A stretch of DNA of 64,000 bases from Pseudobacteriovorax sp. (GCA_013215145.1 JABSRP010000039.1:1-64000), one strand, 5' to 3'; shown: positions 36,842 to 46,641, counted from the first letter of the stretch. A program made the numbers and translations. Notes: generated by a model not told the origin, from the sequence alone.

Positions 36842-38206
36842 CTATAGGTTAAGTATTTCATCGACAATATCGTCGCTTTCGATTTCTCTGATCATTTTTG
36901 TCGCGATGTGGTGATAAGCCTCGGCTGCTTGTGCCTTATGTCCAAGTATAGTCTGGTATATTTTTTCCGGAAACTTGAGAACCCATTCTGTACTACGTGC
37001 ATGCCTTAGTGTATGCGGATGCTTAAACTTCATACCAACACTCTCCCAAACATATCTAACGACATCCAGATACCTGGCTCTTTGTGGAAGAAGCCTTCCT
37101 TTTTGAGTACTGAAAAGTAAATAGTTTGCCTTATCCTGACCAAAAGAATTTTTCATAAATAGTTCGGCCTGTATTTTTGCTCTTTTGAGAACTATTTGCC
37201 AGGCTTCTTCGTCACAAATAGGGAAAATACGGGTAAAGCGATCACTAATTCTCTTACGCCACTTCAAAGGCTTTCGAGCCGCAGCTTTATTCTTGTCTCG
37301 CGTTAAGTAGTCATCGTTAGGTTGTGAATCAAGAAGAATTAAGCCATACACCTTCAAAGCTGCATTAGCGCAAGCCTTCTTAATATCGCTGGGAATATGT
37401 TTTTCTGTTCTAATCATATGTAACGACAGGCCAAGTAGTTCACCAGTTCTCATTCCTGTATGCCACTGAAGGTAATACATATCGCCATAAGTTTGAAAGT
37501 GTTCAGGATTACGCCTCCCATCGCTATAGTTACGCTCTGAAAACTCAAAATGTTTCACTACCTTCCTAAACTCATCGTCAAACGTCAGAACAATATCCTT
37601 TGTTACCAGTCCCGATGCACCTTCTTGCAGACATTCCATCTTTCTAAGGTTTTCCTTTTTAATGTACTGATGTTTTTCCAACCACTTTGCGAAATGGTTG
37701 TAGGCATTGATAATCTTATTAGCTGTGGAAAGGGAGATACGTTGACCTTTTACGTGTTTCAGTGTTGGTTTGATGTAACAGTCATTTTGTAACCACACTT
37801 CAAAGTCTAATAGGGTCCGATACCATAGGTTGGCATCGTTTAGCTTTTTTTCCACTAGAAAGTAGGGCATGACCCAATTATTCAGATAGGAGAATTCGGT
37901 GCGATGGTTTCGCAACTGCTTAGTCCGATCGACTTTATAGTGCTCAAGTATCCGCAGCCACTCAGAGGATTCTCTCCACTTTTGCTTGTTGAGAATAGAA
38001 AACTCGAATTCAAGGAAGTCTCGAAAATACTCCTCAACCCACTTTTTAGCCTCTTCGGAGCTCTTTAGAGTTCCTGTGACAGTCTTAGGCACAGTTTTAC
38101 GCTTACCATCAATAGGAGAGATGTAGCGGATATTAAAGTGGTCACCATATTTTCTCGGAGCCGCTTTGTTAATATAGGACTGGATCGACTTAGTAGAATC
38201 TGACAT
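36842..38206 (-). CDS. Tyrosine recombinase (integrase)
   Basis: The 454 residues carry the full tyrosine-recombinase active site: R253 in TGMRTGELLGL, H398-x2-R401 in HPHTLRHARS, H423 in ILGHK and nucleophile Y431 in AYHH. An N-terminal arm-binding region (about 1-70) and a core-binding helical domain (about 75-190) precede it. The start codon follows immediately after the T tract of the rpsD terminator, and the terminator's 3' arm AGAGGG sits at ribosome-binding-site distance. This suggests that the element inserted at, and uses, the rpsD transcription end. It is the likely integrase of the accessory region to its left. Confidence 0.92.
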   Translation of the reverse strand: MSDSTKSIQSYINKAAPRKYGDHFNIRYISPIDGKRKTVPKTVTGTLKSSEEAKKWVEEYFRDFLEFEFSILNKQKWRESSEWLRILEHYKVDRTKQLRNHRTEFSYLNNWVMPYFLVEKKLNDANLWYRTLLDFEVWLQNDCYIKPTLKHVKGQRISLSTANKIINAYNHFAKWLEKHQYIKKENLRKMECLQEGASGLVTKDIVLTFDDEFRKVVKHFEFSERNYSDGRRNPEHFQTYGDMYYLQWHTGMRTGELLGLSLHMIRTEKHIPSDIKKACANAALKVYGLILLDSQPNDDYLTRDKNKAAARKPLKWRKRISDRFTRIFPICDEEAWQIVLKRAKIQAELFMKNSFGQDKANYLLFSTQKGRLLPQRARYLDVVRYVWESVGMKFKHPHTLRHARSTEWVLKFPEKIYQTILGHKAQAAEAYHHIATKMIREIESDDIVDEILNL

Positions 38207-38246
38207 AAAAAAACCCTCTGAATTCGTCAGTTAGACGCTCAGAGGG
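38207..38246 (-). terminator. Rho-independent terminator of rpsD, abutting the integrase start
   Basis: On the minus strand, CCCTCTGA at 38246-38239 pairs with TCAGAGGG at 38221-38214, with an inner CGTC/GACG stem, and is followed by seven T residues that end directly at the integrase ATG. Confidence 0.85.
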
Positions 38247-38275
38247 CTCTTCGGTAGTTATTTCAGTGACTTAAC

Positions 38276-38305
38276 GCAGATTTATGATCTTCGCCACAAA
38301 TCTGC
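38276..38305. repeat. 8-bp inverted repeat between rpsD and the integrase
   Basis: GCAGATTT at 38276-38283 pairs with AAATCTGC at 38298-38305. The minus strand also shows TGTGGC-AGATT-TGTGGC, a direct repeat of the kind often bound by integrases. It could be an integrase-binding (attachment) region, but a second copy at the other island end was not found. Confidence 0.35.
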
Positions 38306-38352
38306 CACAGAAACCGAGTAACTGATCGAAATAACGATGCAATTCTGACACG

Positions 38353-38964
38353 TCATTTCGAGTAGAATTCCACAATCGAATTGATCTCAACTGGGAACGG
38401 AACAGATTCGCGATCAGGAAGTGCAATCACACTTGCCGATTTTCCACCATCTGCTACGCCTAACCAAGCGGGACGATTGATTGCAGGATTTTCCAAAGCT
38501 GCCTCGACGTGAGCAAACTTCTTTGCTTTTTCAGACAGAGCCAACTCGTGGCCTTGCTTGATTAAGAAGGAAGGTTTGTTTACGCGCTTGCCATTGACAC
38601 GGATGTGTCCGTGAACAATCAATTGCCTTGCAGCAGGGATTGTTGGGGCAAAGCCAGCTCGGAAGATAGCGTTATCAAGACGACGCTCAAGAAACTGCAG
38701 TAAGTTCTCACCAGGATTACCGCGCTTTTGGAAAGACATCTTTACAAAGCGACGGAATTGCTTTTCGCCAAGCCCATAGTTAAAGCGTAGCTTTTGCTTT
38801 TCCATCAACTGCGTACCGTAAACACTTAGTTTTTTACGGTGACGTCCGTGGTGCATTCCTGGTGGGTAAGCCTTACGACTATCCCACTGCTTCCGTGAAA
38901 GTCCAGGTAGCTGGACTCCTAATGCCCGCATGATTCTCAGACGCGGGCCTGTGTATCGAGCCAT
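38353..38964 (-). CDS. rpsD: 30S ribosomal protein S4
   Basis: The 203-residue protein is a complete S4: MARYTGPRLRIMRALG at the start, the central RFNYGLGEKQFRR and FLERRLDN segments, and the S4 RNA-binding domain with ARQLIVHGHIRVNGKRVN. S4 nucleates 30S assembly. GAGG lies before the ATG. Unusually for many bacteria, it stands alone here rather than beside rpsK and rpoA, and its terminator borders an integrase. Confidence 0.97.
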   Translation of the reverse strand: MARYTGPRLRIMRALGVQLPGLSRKQWDSRKAYPPGMHHGRHRKKLSVYGTQLMEKQKLRFNYGLGEKQFRRFVKMSFQKRGNPGENLLQFLERRLDNAIFRAGFAPTIPAARQLIVHGHIRVNGKRVNKPSFLIKQGHELALSEKAKKFAHVEAALENPAINRPAWLGVADGGKSASVIALPDRESVPFPVEINSIVEFYSK

Positions 38965-39228
38965 GATAACCTCTTGATACCAATACGATTCAAAGTCAAC
39001 GGATGGTAACTATAGGAAATCAGCAAGAAATGCAATCGTTTTCCGACAAAATTGACGTCTTTTCATGCCAGTATACACAGGCTCACCCAATAAGTCACAA
39101 TACAGCATGAAAAAGCCCCAGCTATCCCCCCAAAATAACTAATTTATATTATTTGTTTTGTCATAGCATTAAATTTCGCAGCAGAACTCCGAGAGAAGGT
39201 GTAGTCGGAAAGTTAGCAGGAGAATATC

Positions 39229-40158
39229 ATGGTGCGTACCCGCGTCTTTAACTTATTTATGCTATTGGCATGTATGAGTCTACCGTTTTCATCGGTCATG
39301 GCCAAACCATTTTACAAGCCAGACTTGAGTCACTTGGAAAACAGCCAGATCTACGAAGAGTGGCAAAGACTGACTCAGGAAGCTGATGATAACGGATTAA
39401 CGAAAGCAAATATCATAGCTAAGATAAAAATTATCGAGCCAATCGTTGATGCCAAACCCCAGTGGGCTGACGGCAAATGGTTACTCGCCAATCTCTATCT
39501 CAATTTGGGCGAAACAGCATCATCGGACGATGAAGACAGCAAGAAAGAGGCCCGAGCCCAACTTGTGAAGGCACAAAAACTGACGGAAGACTGCCTAAGA
39601 ATCAATCCTAATATTGGGATTTGTAAATTTTTCCTAGGAGCAGCCATTGGTAAAATAAGTACCATCGACGGGATTTTCTCTTCCCTCGGAAAAGGGGAAA
39701 GGGTTCTTAATCTTTGGCTTGACCTAAAAAAATCCAAACAAGACTACGTTTTTGATGATGGATATTCGCTACAAGGCCTCAATTACTATGCACTAGGAAT
39801 ATTTTATCGCGTCGTACCCGAATCTCGTATTTTGAAATGGCTGTTTGGAATCTCTGGTGACATCGAGCAATCGATTGCTATGCACAAAGAATCAGTGAAA
39901 CGAGTCGGTGGAAACGGGGCATGTGGACAGTTCATGCTAGCAGTGGCTCAGCTTTGTTACGCTGATGTGGACGAACCTTCAGAAGTTAAATCATCGCTTA
40001 AGCGAAAGTTCCGGGCCATCGGAGCCATGAAATCCGATAGTGATTCAAGTAAAATCTGCATCAATGATGCTAGAAAGATGCTGAAATCTCCAGGGAATGC
40101 CTGTGGATACACCAAGGCTCAGCAACAGAAACGATCAGAAGACGATCCCGAGTATTAA
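39229..40158 (+). CDS. Exported TPR-like protein
   Basis: The 309 residues have a signal peptide (about 1-25, ending SSVMAK) and tetratricopeptide-like helical pairs, with AKPQWADGKWLLANLYLNLGE and TEDCLRINPNIGICKFFLGAA forming recognisable repeat cores. A C-terminal part has several cysteines (GACGQF, CYAD, CINDAR, CGYT). It probably acts as a periplasmic protein-interaction scaffold. It is monocistronic, with its own terminator at 40188-40222. No more specific family was recognised. Confidence 0.7.
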   Translation: MVRTRVFNLFMLLACMSLPFSSVMAKPFYKPDLSHLENSQIYEEWQRLTQEADDNGLTKANIIAKIKIIEPIVDAKPQWADGKWLLANLYLNLGETASSDDEDSKKEARAQLVKAQKLTEDCLRINPNIGICKFFLGAAIGKISTIDGIFSSLGKGERVLNLWLDLKKSKQDYVFDDGYSLQGLNYYALGIFYRVVPESRILKWLFGISGDIEQSIAMHKESVKRVGGNGACGQFMLAVAQLCYADVDEPSEVKSSLKRKFRAIGAMKSDSDSSKICINDARKMLKSPGNACGYTKAQQQKRSEDDPEY

Positions 40159-40187
40159 ACTCGTTAGTTTACGAACCAATCTCATTG

Positions 40188-40222
40188 GGAAGGTATCCTG
40201 TTGAAGGTTACCTTCCTTTTTT
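40188..40222 (+). terminator. Rho-independent terminator
   Basis: GGAAGGTA at 40188-40195 pairs with TACCTTCC at 40209-40216, followed by six T residues. It ends the transcript of the TPR-like gene. Confidence 0.85.
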
Positions 40223-40231
40223 AAGATTCAA

Positions 40232-41065
40232 CTAAAGGGTTTTTTGTAGCCGATCCAGAAGAGTCTCTGGATTCAGGAGATCACCTCTTCGCTGAAAAGG
40301 GCGACTCGAACGAACGGTGAGTGGTCCTTGCCGGTTTCCTTGATAGTATTCAAAGTGTAGCATGGGCTGCGGAATACCAGTGAGGACACCGATAGCTCCC
40401 ACCTTCTGCCCCGATTTCACACGGGTTCCTACCGGTAACCCCGATCCAGGAGCAATCTCTCCGTAACGCACTACCCGGCGGCTGCCGTCAGGCAAGGTAT
40501 GCTCAACAACGAGAGCCCAAGTGCCTCGATAGAAGTAGTAACGATCGCGAACGACTCCATCAGAAATGGCACGGACGGTCCTTCCCGCTCGCGTATAAAG
40601 GTCTGAGCCAGCGTGAAGGCGACTTCCACCGTCTCGACCCCACCCAAAGCTCGGTACTCCGACCTTATAATTAGCCTCAGGCCTCGTTGTGATGGGAAAG
40701 TACATTCCATTCGAGCTGCCGCCGCTTGACCCAGAAGAGACCTCAGCCATATGTGGGGCGTAAACGTATCCCTTAGAAAATCCGCAACCAGGAATGATAG
40801 TTCGGGTATTCACAAGATAGTGATTCCCTGATGCAGTCGTCGCTGCCGCTTGAATAGGGATATAAGTCCCAGCATACAAGGTGCATTTTTCCGAAGCGAG
40901 TTTTAACCCACTTGACTGCTCGTTTCGAATCTTTAAAAATGTGTCTTGATTGCCAATACGTAAATAGTGGCCACTAGGGGCATTATCTAGATTTGACTCC
41001 TCGTCTTGAGTTCCGCAAGAGATCGCAAACAGCATTATCCCCAGCAACAATAGGTAGTTTCGCAT
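40232..41065 (-). CDS. M23/LytM-like lipoprotein lacking the usual catalytic histidines
   Basis: The 277 residues start with a lipobox signal (FAISC, C17). An N-terminal cysteine-containing domain precedes an M23 fold from about 120. The zinc ligands are present as H151-x3-D155 (LHAGSD) and H237 (MLHFE). However, the conserved catalytic His of YxH is replaced in Y201-G-E203, and the first His of HxH is replaced in M235-L-H237. M23 enzymes cleave peptidoglycan cross-links. With these changes it may bind rather than cut, or be an altered enzyme. It is attached to a membrane by lipid. Confidence 0.85.
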   Translation of the reverse strand: MRNYLLLLGIMLFAISCGTQDEESNLDNAPSGHYLRIGNQDTFLKIRNEQSSGLKLASEKCTLYAGTYIPIQAAATTASGNHYLVNTRTIIPGCGFSKGYVYAPHMAEVSSGSSGGSSNGMYFPITTRPEANYKVGVPSFGWGRDGGSRLHAGSDLYTRAGRTVRAISDGVVRDRYYFYRGTWALVVEHTLPDGSRRVVRYGEIAPGSGLPVGTRVKSGQKVGAIGVLTGIPQPMLHFEYYQGNRQGPLTVRSSRPFQRRGDLLNPETLLDRLQKTL

Positions 41066-41299
41066 ATTGGTAGCTCCTCTATAAATCTTACCAAAAATAC
41101 AAGAGCAATCCTTGTGCCAAAAAAAACTGACTGTAATGAGACAACTTTCTGGTCAGCGTCTATCGTTTCTGTATACAGACTGTCAAAAACCTCTACAGTT
41201 TTAACGAAAAAAGTCGTTTGCCAAGGCTCATAGAATCCAGACTTCCGGTTATTTGCCACAATTGCTAAACTATTAACTCAACACTTAAAGAGGTCATCC

Positions 41300-42091
41300 A
41301 TGAAACTCGCGCTTTCAGTTATTCTGATCAGTCTATCGATGAATTCGTGCAAAACCACCTCTCAGCAATCAGAATTAAAGGTGATTGGTGGTAGCGCATC
41401 TAAGGTTGACACTCTTTCCGGAATCATAAAAATTGGATCCTGCTCCGCGGTCAAGATCAGTCAAACGTCATACCTTTCGGCCAAGCACTGTGTCGATTCC
41501 AATGGATGGCGTTTAGGTGAAACCGTTGGAGGGGCATTGGTGTACAAGGATGATGTCCGTATCACGTTTGAGGCTAGTATCACCAAAATCGAAAGTCACC
41601 CAGAGGAAGACTTAGCTGTCATGGTCTTGGATCAAGGAATCCCTGAGATGAGACCGATTCCTATTTATCGTGGTGAAGAACCATCTGAAGTGGTCCTGGC
41701 AGGATATGGATGCACTCAATTTATCGTTTCAGGGTTTTCCACATTTCCTGGCAGCTCACCGGGCTACCTTCAAGAAGCAAAGGCAACACTCTGGGATCCA
41801 CAGCGTCGCGTGGGGCACGACACTGGGAAGCGCTACTACGTCAAAGCCGAGGCAGAGGAATTTTTAGGGGAAAAAAACATTCAAGGGCCCGCATTGTGCC
41901 CAGGTGATTCCGGCGGGGGACTATTGGTTGGCTCTCATGAAAACGGATTTTCTGTCGTTGCCATCAATAGTAGCATCCACCCCCACTCTCTGATCAGCAC
42001 CTTTGTCAGGGTGGATCCTACCGCCACTAACAATATTCATTCCTGGATTACTGAGCACATGGCAAGTGACGTCGAAGACGATAAAAACTAA
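41300..42091 (+). CDS. Secreted trypsin-like (S1) serine protease, lipoprotein
   Basis: The 263 residues start with a lipobox signal (SMNSC, C17). An S1 domain follows with VIGG near 29-32, H63 in SAKHC, D104 in EEDLAVM and S204 in CPGDSGGG, a complete triad. The VIGG motif resembles a zymogen activation site. It is divergent from the M23-like gene and convergent with the subtilase gene. It is probably a surface or periplasmic protease. Confidence 0.9.
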   Translation: MKLALSVILISLSMNSCKTTSQQSELKVIGGSASKVDTLSGIIKIGSCSAVKISQTSYLSAKHCVDSNGWRLGETVGGALVYKDDVRITFEASITKIESHPEEDLAVMVLDQGIPEMRPIPIYRGEEPSEVVLAGYGCTQFIVSGFSTFPGSSPGYLQEAKATLWDPQRRVGHDTGKRYYVKAEAEEFLGEKNIQGPALCPGDSGGGLLVGSHENGFSVVAINSSIHPHSLISTFVRVDPTATNNIHSWITEHMASDVEDDKN

Positions 42092-42111
42092 CTTAATAGC
42101 CTACAGAGCTG

Positions 42112-42140
42112 AAAAAAATAAAAGGGCTCTTCAAGAGCCC
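42112..42140 (-). terminator. Rho-independent terminator of the subtilase gene
   Basis: GGGCTCT at 42124-42130 and AGAGCCC at 42134-42140 form a tight stem with a three-base loop. Read on the minus strand it is followed by a T-rich tract (TTTTATTTTTTT). Confidence 0.85.
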
Positions 42141-42194
42141 CTTGAGTTGCCACAGGGCCGAAACCCTATAGCTTGAGTCCAAATTATCTAATGA

Positions 42195-45100
42195 TTAGAA
42201 TTGGTACGTTGGGAATACGGCCCGACTCTGCTTATCTTTGCTGCCAATAGCCTGCGTCGAAGCATTATCTGGGAAGTAAAAGATCATCTTTCCACTACGA
42301 GCGCCACGAGTTAGTCTTGTGGTTTCATAGTCGTAAGGACCAACGGCCATGACTGGATCAAAGTCGTAGAAAGTCGACTCAAATGGATCTAAGTATACTT
42401 TCGTGTAGTCAGAAGCGAAGTCATCGGCACTGGCTCCTAGTCGATTGTCCAGAACCCCAGGCTTGATGGCTAGTTCACGCCAGTCACCAGGCAAAGACGA
42501 TATGTCAATGGCAAGAGTCGCAAAGGTTGAGAACTGGTACGTCGTGAAAGGAGCAACAGAAATCACAGCGTCTTTGTAATCTAAGAAACTTGCTGGGTTG
42601 TAAGTTGCATCGTATTCAGCACGGATAGATTGCATCTTTTCCGCATTCACTAGAATACTGTACTGATCGTCGGGAACATTGAGCTGAGTTGTGTATTGAC
42701 CCAGCTGGCCACCAAAGACCTCATAGTCAGCAGTGCCATCACCATTGATATCAATCAGTGCAGTCGGCTCACAGAAGAACCAGTTCGTCAGAGGATTGTA
42801 CAATTTGAAAGCAATTTCCAAATAAGTGCTCTGGACGCCATTAGCGAAGCTATCAACCACGCGGAAGCCAGCAGACTCTAGGTCACAGAAGCTAATTTCC
42901 GTTACGCGAGTATTCGGATCTTGCCTTTCGTCTTCGGCAAGTAGATTAAACGGATATACCCGACCAGCTGCGGCACCCATATTCTCAATCCGAACGCTAC
43001 CAGCGGCGCCGGCTGCTTCGCTAGCTGAGGCTGCTTCGACAACAAAGTCACGGACTCGCAGATCGGAGCTTCGGTGACGCAGAGTGTGTACCGGTATGCG
43101 GTTGACAACCTGACCGTTTTCATAAGCAACAACGTAGGCATCTAGCTCAGCTATTTGCGCAGCGTTGAAAGCCGGTTGAACCAAAGCGCTGCCAAAAACA
43201 GTCTGCTTTTCCATAGGAGCAAGGGCCACTTCTTTCGGGATTTGAATCAACCACTCGTCGGAAATCACTTCGGAACCTAGATTGATGATTTTTGGCTCAG
43301 CCGTCATATTCTGAAGTTCGATTTTGAAGGCTAGTGACTTCTTCTCGATGATATTGGTATTACCAAAAGAGACCTTCTCAGTGCCAAAAACTAACCCGCT
43401 GTTAATAGCAGCCATGACATCAACACGTCCTACACCCTGGCGAGACAATGGATAAAGCGTACCGTCTTCTTGCGTCATGGGAATCGCTGTATTCATCATA
43501 CGGCTTTTGATTTCACTAACGGTACTATTTGGATAGCGCTGACGTAATAGAGCCGCAACACCAGCAATATGTGGCGTTGCCATGGAGGTACCGCTTAGAC
43601 GAACACCTTGATTACCAGTACCTACTGCTGCGGATACAATCGCTTGACCTGGAGCACTGACCTCAGGCTTGAGAAGCGCATCGATAGACCGTGGACCACG
43701 AGAGGAAAAACCAGCAATTTTGTCAATGCGTTCTGGGTACTCAAAAGACTGTCCGGAGTCCAAAGTGAACTTAACATCCACATCTGCCATAGCTGCGACA
43801 ATCGTTTCACCGACAGCTTTGCTAATCATGACACCTGGAATTGGTAAGCTACAATCACCGCCCATCACGATAGGAGCGTCATCGTTGTTAGAATAAACGA
43901 CGAAACCAACAGCACCTGCATCCACAGCGTACTGACCCTTTTCACAGAATGGGTTTTCACCCCTTTGGATCAGAGCGTAATTTCCCTTAACCATGTCTTT
44001 AAGTTGATCCGAAGGTGGAGCAACAGCTAAGCCCATATCAACCAGCTTGATGGGAGCGGTAAATCCAGCGATGGGAGCTGAGATAGAACCTTCGGCAACA
44101 GCTACTAGGACATCATCGCCTTCGTCGCCAATGTTATAGACGGAAGCTGCTTCTTTCCAGTTGTGATCCATGGCATCAACCGATGCAGCCACGGAAATGG
44201 ACTCTGCACTAGTGGATGGGGAACCTACGATAAAAGCAGAATCGCCTGAATTACCCGCTGCTATCACGGCAACAGTACCGCCGTAGCTGAGGTTTTTCAC
44301 GGCTATATCGTAAAGGCCATTCGGTGAGCCATAGCCACCACCTAAACTCAAGTTGACGATATCAAGTCGATCGCTAACGTCGCCGTCTTTATTGGGGTCA
44401 GCGGCGTATTCTAATGCGGCGATCACAACGGCGTCGTTCGTCGAACCGCTGATACCGAATACCTTAAGGGCGTGCAATTCAGCGGCCGGAGCGACACCAC
44501 TATAGGTGTTAACACCGTCTCCGAGACCAGCTACCGTACCTGCAACGTGAGTACCGTGGCCGGATTCGTCAATAGGGTCAGGATCGGGAGAAGGAATTTG
44601 CGCAGACCAATCTGGACTACCAGAGTTAAAGGCTGCACCAACGAAGTCGTATCCACCGACTACTTTCGCCGTTGGAAAATCATCGGCTAGGATAGCTGGA
44701 TCGTTTTGAGTATAGGCCTCAAGAGTGCCTTTTCCGCCGAACATAGCATGAGTGTAATCAATTCCGGTATCGACGATACCAACACTGATACCTTCACCAC
44801 GAATGCTGTAGGCTTCGTGTACAGCATTAGCGTTAATAAATGAGACTGAGGTCACGTCACCCCAAGAGTTTCGCAAGGAAGACTCTTCTTCGTCAGCCTC
44901 TATGCGAGCGATTTGCTGAGGACGAAAACTAGTTCCGCTCATGGACTCTACAACGCTGTCCAACCGGTCGGCATACTTGCCAGGTACGACCAATGAAAAG
45001 GCATTTAGGACCATTTTGTATTCGTATACCACTTCAATCTCTGGAGAGATAAACGCGATTTTTTCTTTGAAAAGCTTGTGCTCAGCGTTAATGGCTTCGA

Positions 45101-45353
45101 TAGCCTCTGGGCTAATGGCACCATCAACCATTGAAGACGGGCTTAGTAGTGGCGCTATGGATAGCTGAACTGTCGTCATAAATTGATCAACTTCAGAGGG
45201 CCTTGCACTCACTGCTGAGTTATCTTCGGTCGGCGGTGGAACTTGAGGACTGTCCGGTGCGGGACTTGACTTCTTTCCGCTTCCACCTTGGCAACCACTG
45301 AATGCTAAAGCACCTAGTAGTAAAGGTGTTATAGGGAATGATTTGCGTCTCAT
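42195..45353 (-). CDS. Secreted S8 subtilisin-like protease with PA domain insert, lipoprotein
   Basis: The ATG at 45353 (GGAG 8 bases upstream) gives a 1052-residue product whose signal ends in AFSGC, a lipobox; the upstream ATG at 45392 is unlikely. An inhibitor-like propeptide (about 40-160) precedes the S8 domain: VDTGIDYTH (Asp), GHGTHVAGT (His), and SGTSMATPHIAG (Ser). A PA-type insert with IQRGENPFCEKG and VVYSNN sits before the Ser motif. A C-terminal beta-rich region of about 400 residues follows. The layout is that of large extracellular subtilases that degrade proteins. Propeptide and triad are intact. Confidence 0.93.
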   Translation of the reverse strand: MRRKSFPITPLLLGALAFSGCQGGSGKKSSPAPDSPQVPPPTEDNSAVSARPSEVDQFMTTVQLSIAPLLSPSSMVDGAISPEAIEAINAEHKLFKEKIAFISPEIEVVYEYKMVLNAFSLVVPGKYADRLDSVVESMSGTSFRPQQIARIEADEEESSLRNSWGDVTSVSFINANAVHEAYSIRGEGISVGIVDTGIDYTHAMFGGKGTLEAYTQNDPAILADDFPTAKVVGGYDFVGAAFNSGSPDWSAQIPSPDPDPIDESGHGTHVAGTVAGLGDGVNTYSGVAPAAELHALKVFGISGSTNDAVVIAALEYAADPNKDGDVSDRLDIVNLSLGGGYGSPNGLYDIAVKNLSYGGTVAVIAAGNSGDSAFIVGSPSTSAESISVAASVDAMDHNWKEAASVYNIGDEGDDVLVAVAEGSISAPIAGFTAPIKLVDMGLAVAPPSDQLKDMVKGNYALIQRGENPFCEKGQYAVDAGAVGFVVYSNNDDAPIVMGGDCSLPIPGVMISKAVGETIVAAMADVDVKFTLDSGQSFEYPERIDKIAGFSSRGPRSIDALLKPEVSAPGQAIVSAAVGTGNQGVRLSGTSMATPHIAGVAALLRQRYPNSTVSEIKSRMMNTAIPMTQEDGTLYPLSRQGVGRVDVMAAINSGLVFGTEKVSFGNTNIIEKKSLAFKIELQNMTAEPKIINLGSEVISDEWLIQIPKEVALAPMEKQTVFGSALVQPAFNAAQIAELDAYVVAYENGQVVNRIPVHTLRHRSSDLRVRDFVVEAASASEAAGAAGSVRIENMGAAAGRVYPFNLLAEDERQDPNTRVTEISFCDLESAGFRVVDSFANGVQSTYLEIAFKLYNPLTNWFFCEPTALIDINGDGTADYEVFGGQLGQYTTQLNVPDDQYSILVNAEKMQSIRAEYDATYNPASFLDYKDAVISVAPFTTYQFSTFATLAIDISSLPGDWRELAIKPGVLDNRLGASADDFASDYTKVYLDPFESTFYDFDPVMAVGPYDYETTRLTRGARSGKMIFYFPDNASTQAIGSKDKQSRAVFPTYQF

Positions 45354-45739
45354 GCTACGATCTCCAGTTAAATTTTTGCTAAATCTCAACAAATTTTAGG
45401 GAAACCTATCAAGAACACTTCAAACTGTCTAGTCGGGAAGTTTGACTACTCAGTCAACATTATCTAAAAAAAATGGCATGCGAGGAAGCTCAACGGCTTG
45501 ATGAGCCTATCTTCTACGATCTTTCAAGCCACAGTTACGTAATCATGGCATTAAATTCTCGAGTATAGAATTAAGACTACATATTCTTTATGAGTGACAA
45601 AACTTGAAAAAAAGCTCTAGAATGAGCGGCTGTTCTACGATCTGGCTATGCCTTACTGAAGTTTTTAGTTAAACTTGACAGTGGATTTTGATTGTAAAAT
45701 CTTAAGGGACGCATTGTTCAAACCTATTTTGAGGGCTCG
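45354..45739. other. Spacer between divergent subtilase and M14 peptidase genes
   Basis: About 385 bases hold no ORF or RNA gene that I can support. It should contain both promoters. No striking palindrome was noticed. Confidence 0.4.
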
Positions 45740-46633
45740 ATGAGATTCCATCCCATTATCGGACTGATGATTCTGACACTTTCCCTGGAAGGTCGAAGTA
45801 ATTCAAAGGACATAGAGGTCCCGGAGTCAACCTTTGATTTGGCCGCCCACTGCGCCAGCTCACTGGCAGCGCTCCCGGGTACATACGATAAAACAAAGCT
45901 ATCAGACGCCTGTGATACTGTGAAGACCCTACCAGAATGTAAGAGCGTCAACGACGAGGTCATTTTTCATTTTGATTCCATCGCCAAGAAAGAAACTGCA
46001 AAAAGGGTCTTGGTCATCGGTGTCATTCATGGCGACGAGCCTGAAGGTGGCAGTGTGACAAGGCGCTGGATGGAACGACTAGCAAATATCAACGCGAGAA
46101 ACTCGTGGCGCATCGTCCCTCTTGCAAATCCAGATGGCTGGCATGCAAAAACACGGATGAATGCCAACGGTGTCGATCTAAATCGCAACTTTCCTTCGGA
46201 AGACTGGGAAAGGCTGGCTCACAAGTACTGGAGCGAAAGAAAGAACAAAGACCCAAGGCGCAACCCAGGCAAAGCACCCGGCAGTGAGCCTGAGACGCAG
46301 TGCATCATGAAACATATTGCGGACTTTAAGCCAGACTTTATCGTAGCTGTCCACACTCCCTATGGTGTTCTTGACTTTGACGGGCCAAAGATTTCCCAGC
46401 CTCGATTTAAGAGTCTACCTTGGGTGTCTCTTGGAACATTTCCTGGAAGTCTAGGTCGCTACATGTGGAAAGACCAGAAGGTCCCCGTCCTAACTGTAGA
46501 GCTTAAAAATGACGATTTGCTCAAAAAAATCGACGCTATTGACGATCTACAGGACCTAGCAGGAACCACGGCCATTCGTTCGACAAACATCTCCTCAATT
46601 CTGAAAAAAGGCCCCGATACCAAGCAGAATTGA
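45740..46633 (+). CDS. M14 zinc carboxypeptidase, MpaA-like
   Basis: The 297 residues have an N-terminal export signal (about 1-20). M14 signatures are H97-x2-E100 (VIHGDEPEG), the NPDGW and RMNANGVDLNRNFP substrate-binding loop, H205 (AVHTPYG) and the catalytic Glu254 (TVELKN). This matches murein tripeptide amidase MpaA, which removes the diaminopimelate-type residue from murein peptides, but the signal peptide places it outside the cytoplasm. It may act on peptidoglycan peptides or on prey or host material. Confidence 0.88.
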   Translation: MRFHPIIGLMILTLSLEGRSNSKDIEVPESTFDLAAHCASSLAALPGTYDKTKLSDACDTVKTLPECKSVNDEVIFHFDSIAKKETAKRVLVIGVIHGDEPEGGSVTRRWMERLANINARNSWRIVPLANPDGWHAKTRMNANGVDLNRNFPSEDWERLAHKYWSERKNKDPRRNPGKAPGSEPETQCIMKHIADFKPDFIVAVHTPYGVLDFDGPKISQPRFKSLPWVSLGTFPGSLGRYMWKDQKVPVLTVELKNDDLLKKIDAIDDLQDLAGTTAIRSTNISSILKKGPDTKQN

Positions 46634-46641
46634 GGCGCTTA

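Noticed and set aside
1-38206. Simple island between the CAU tRNA and the integrase, with tRNA 3' end as attachment site
   Set aside because: The tRNA 3' end points left and no copy of its 3' end was found near the integrase, so the tRNA was not accepted as the attachment site.
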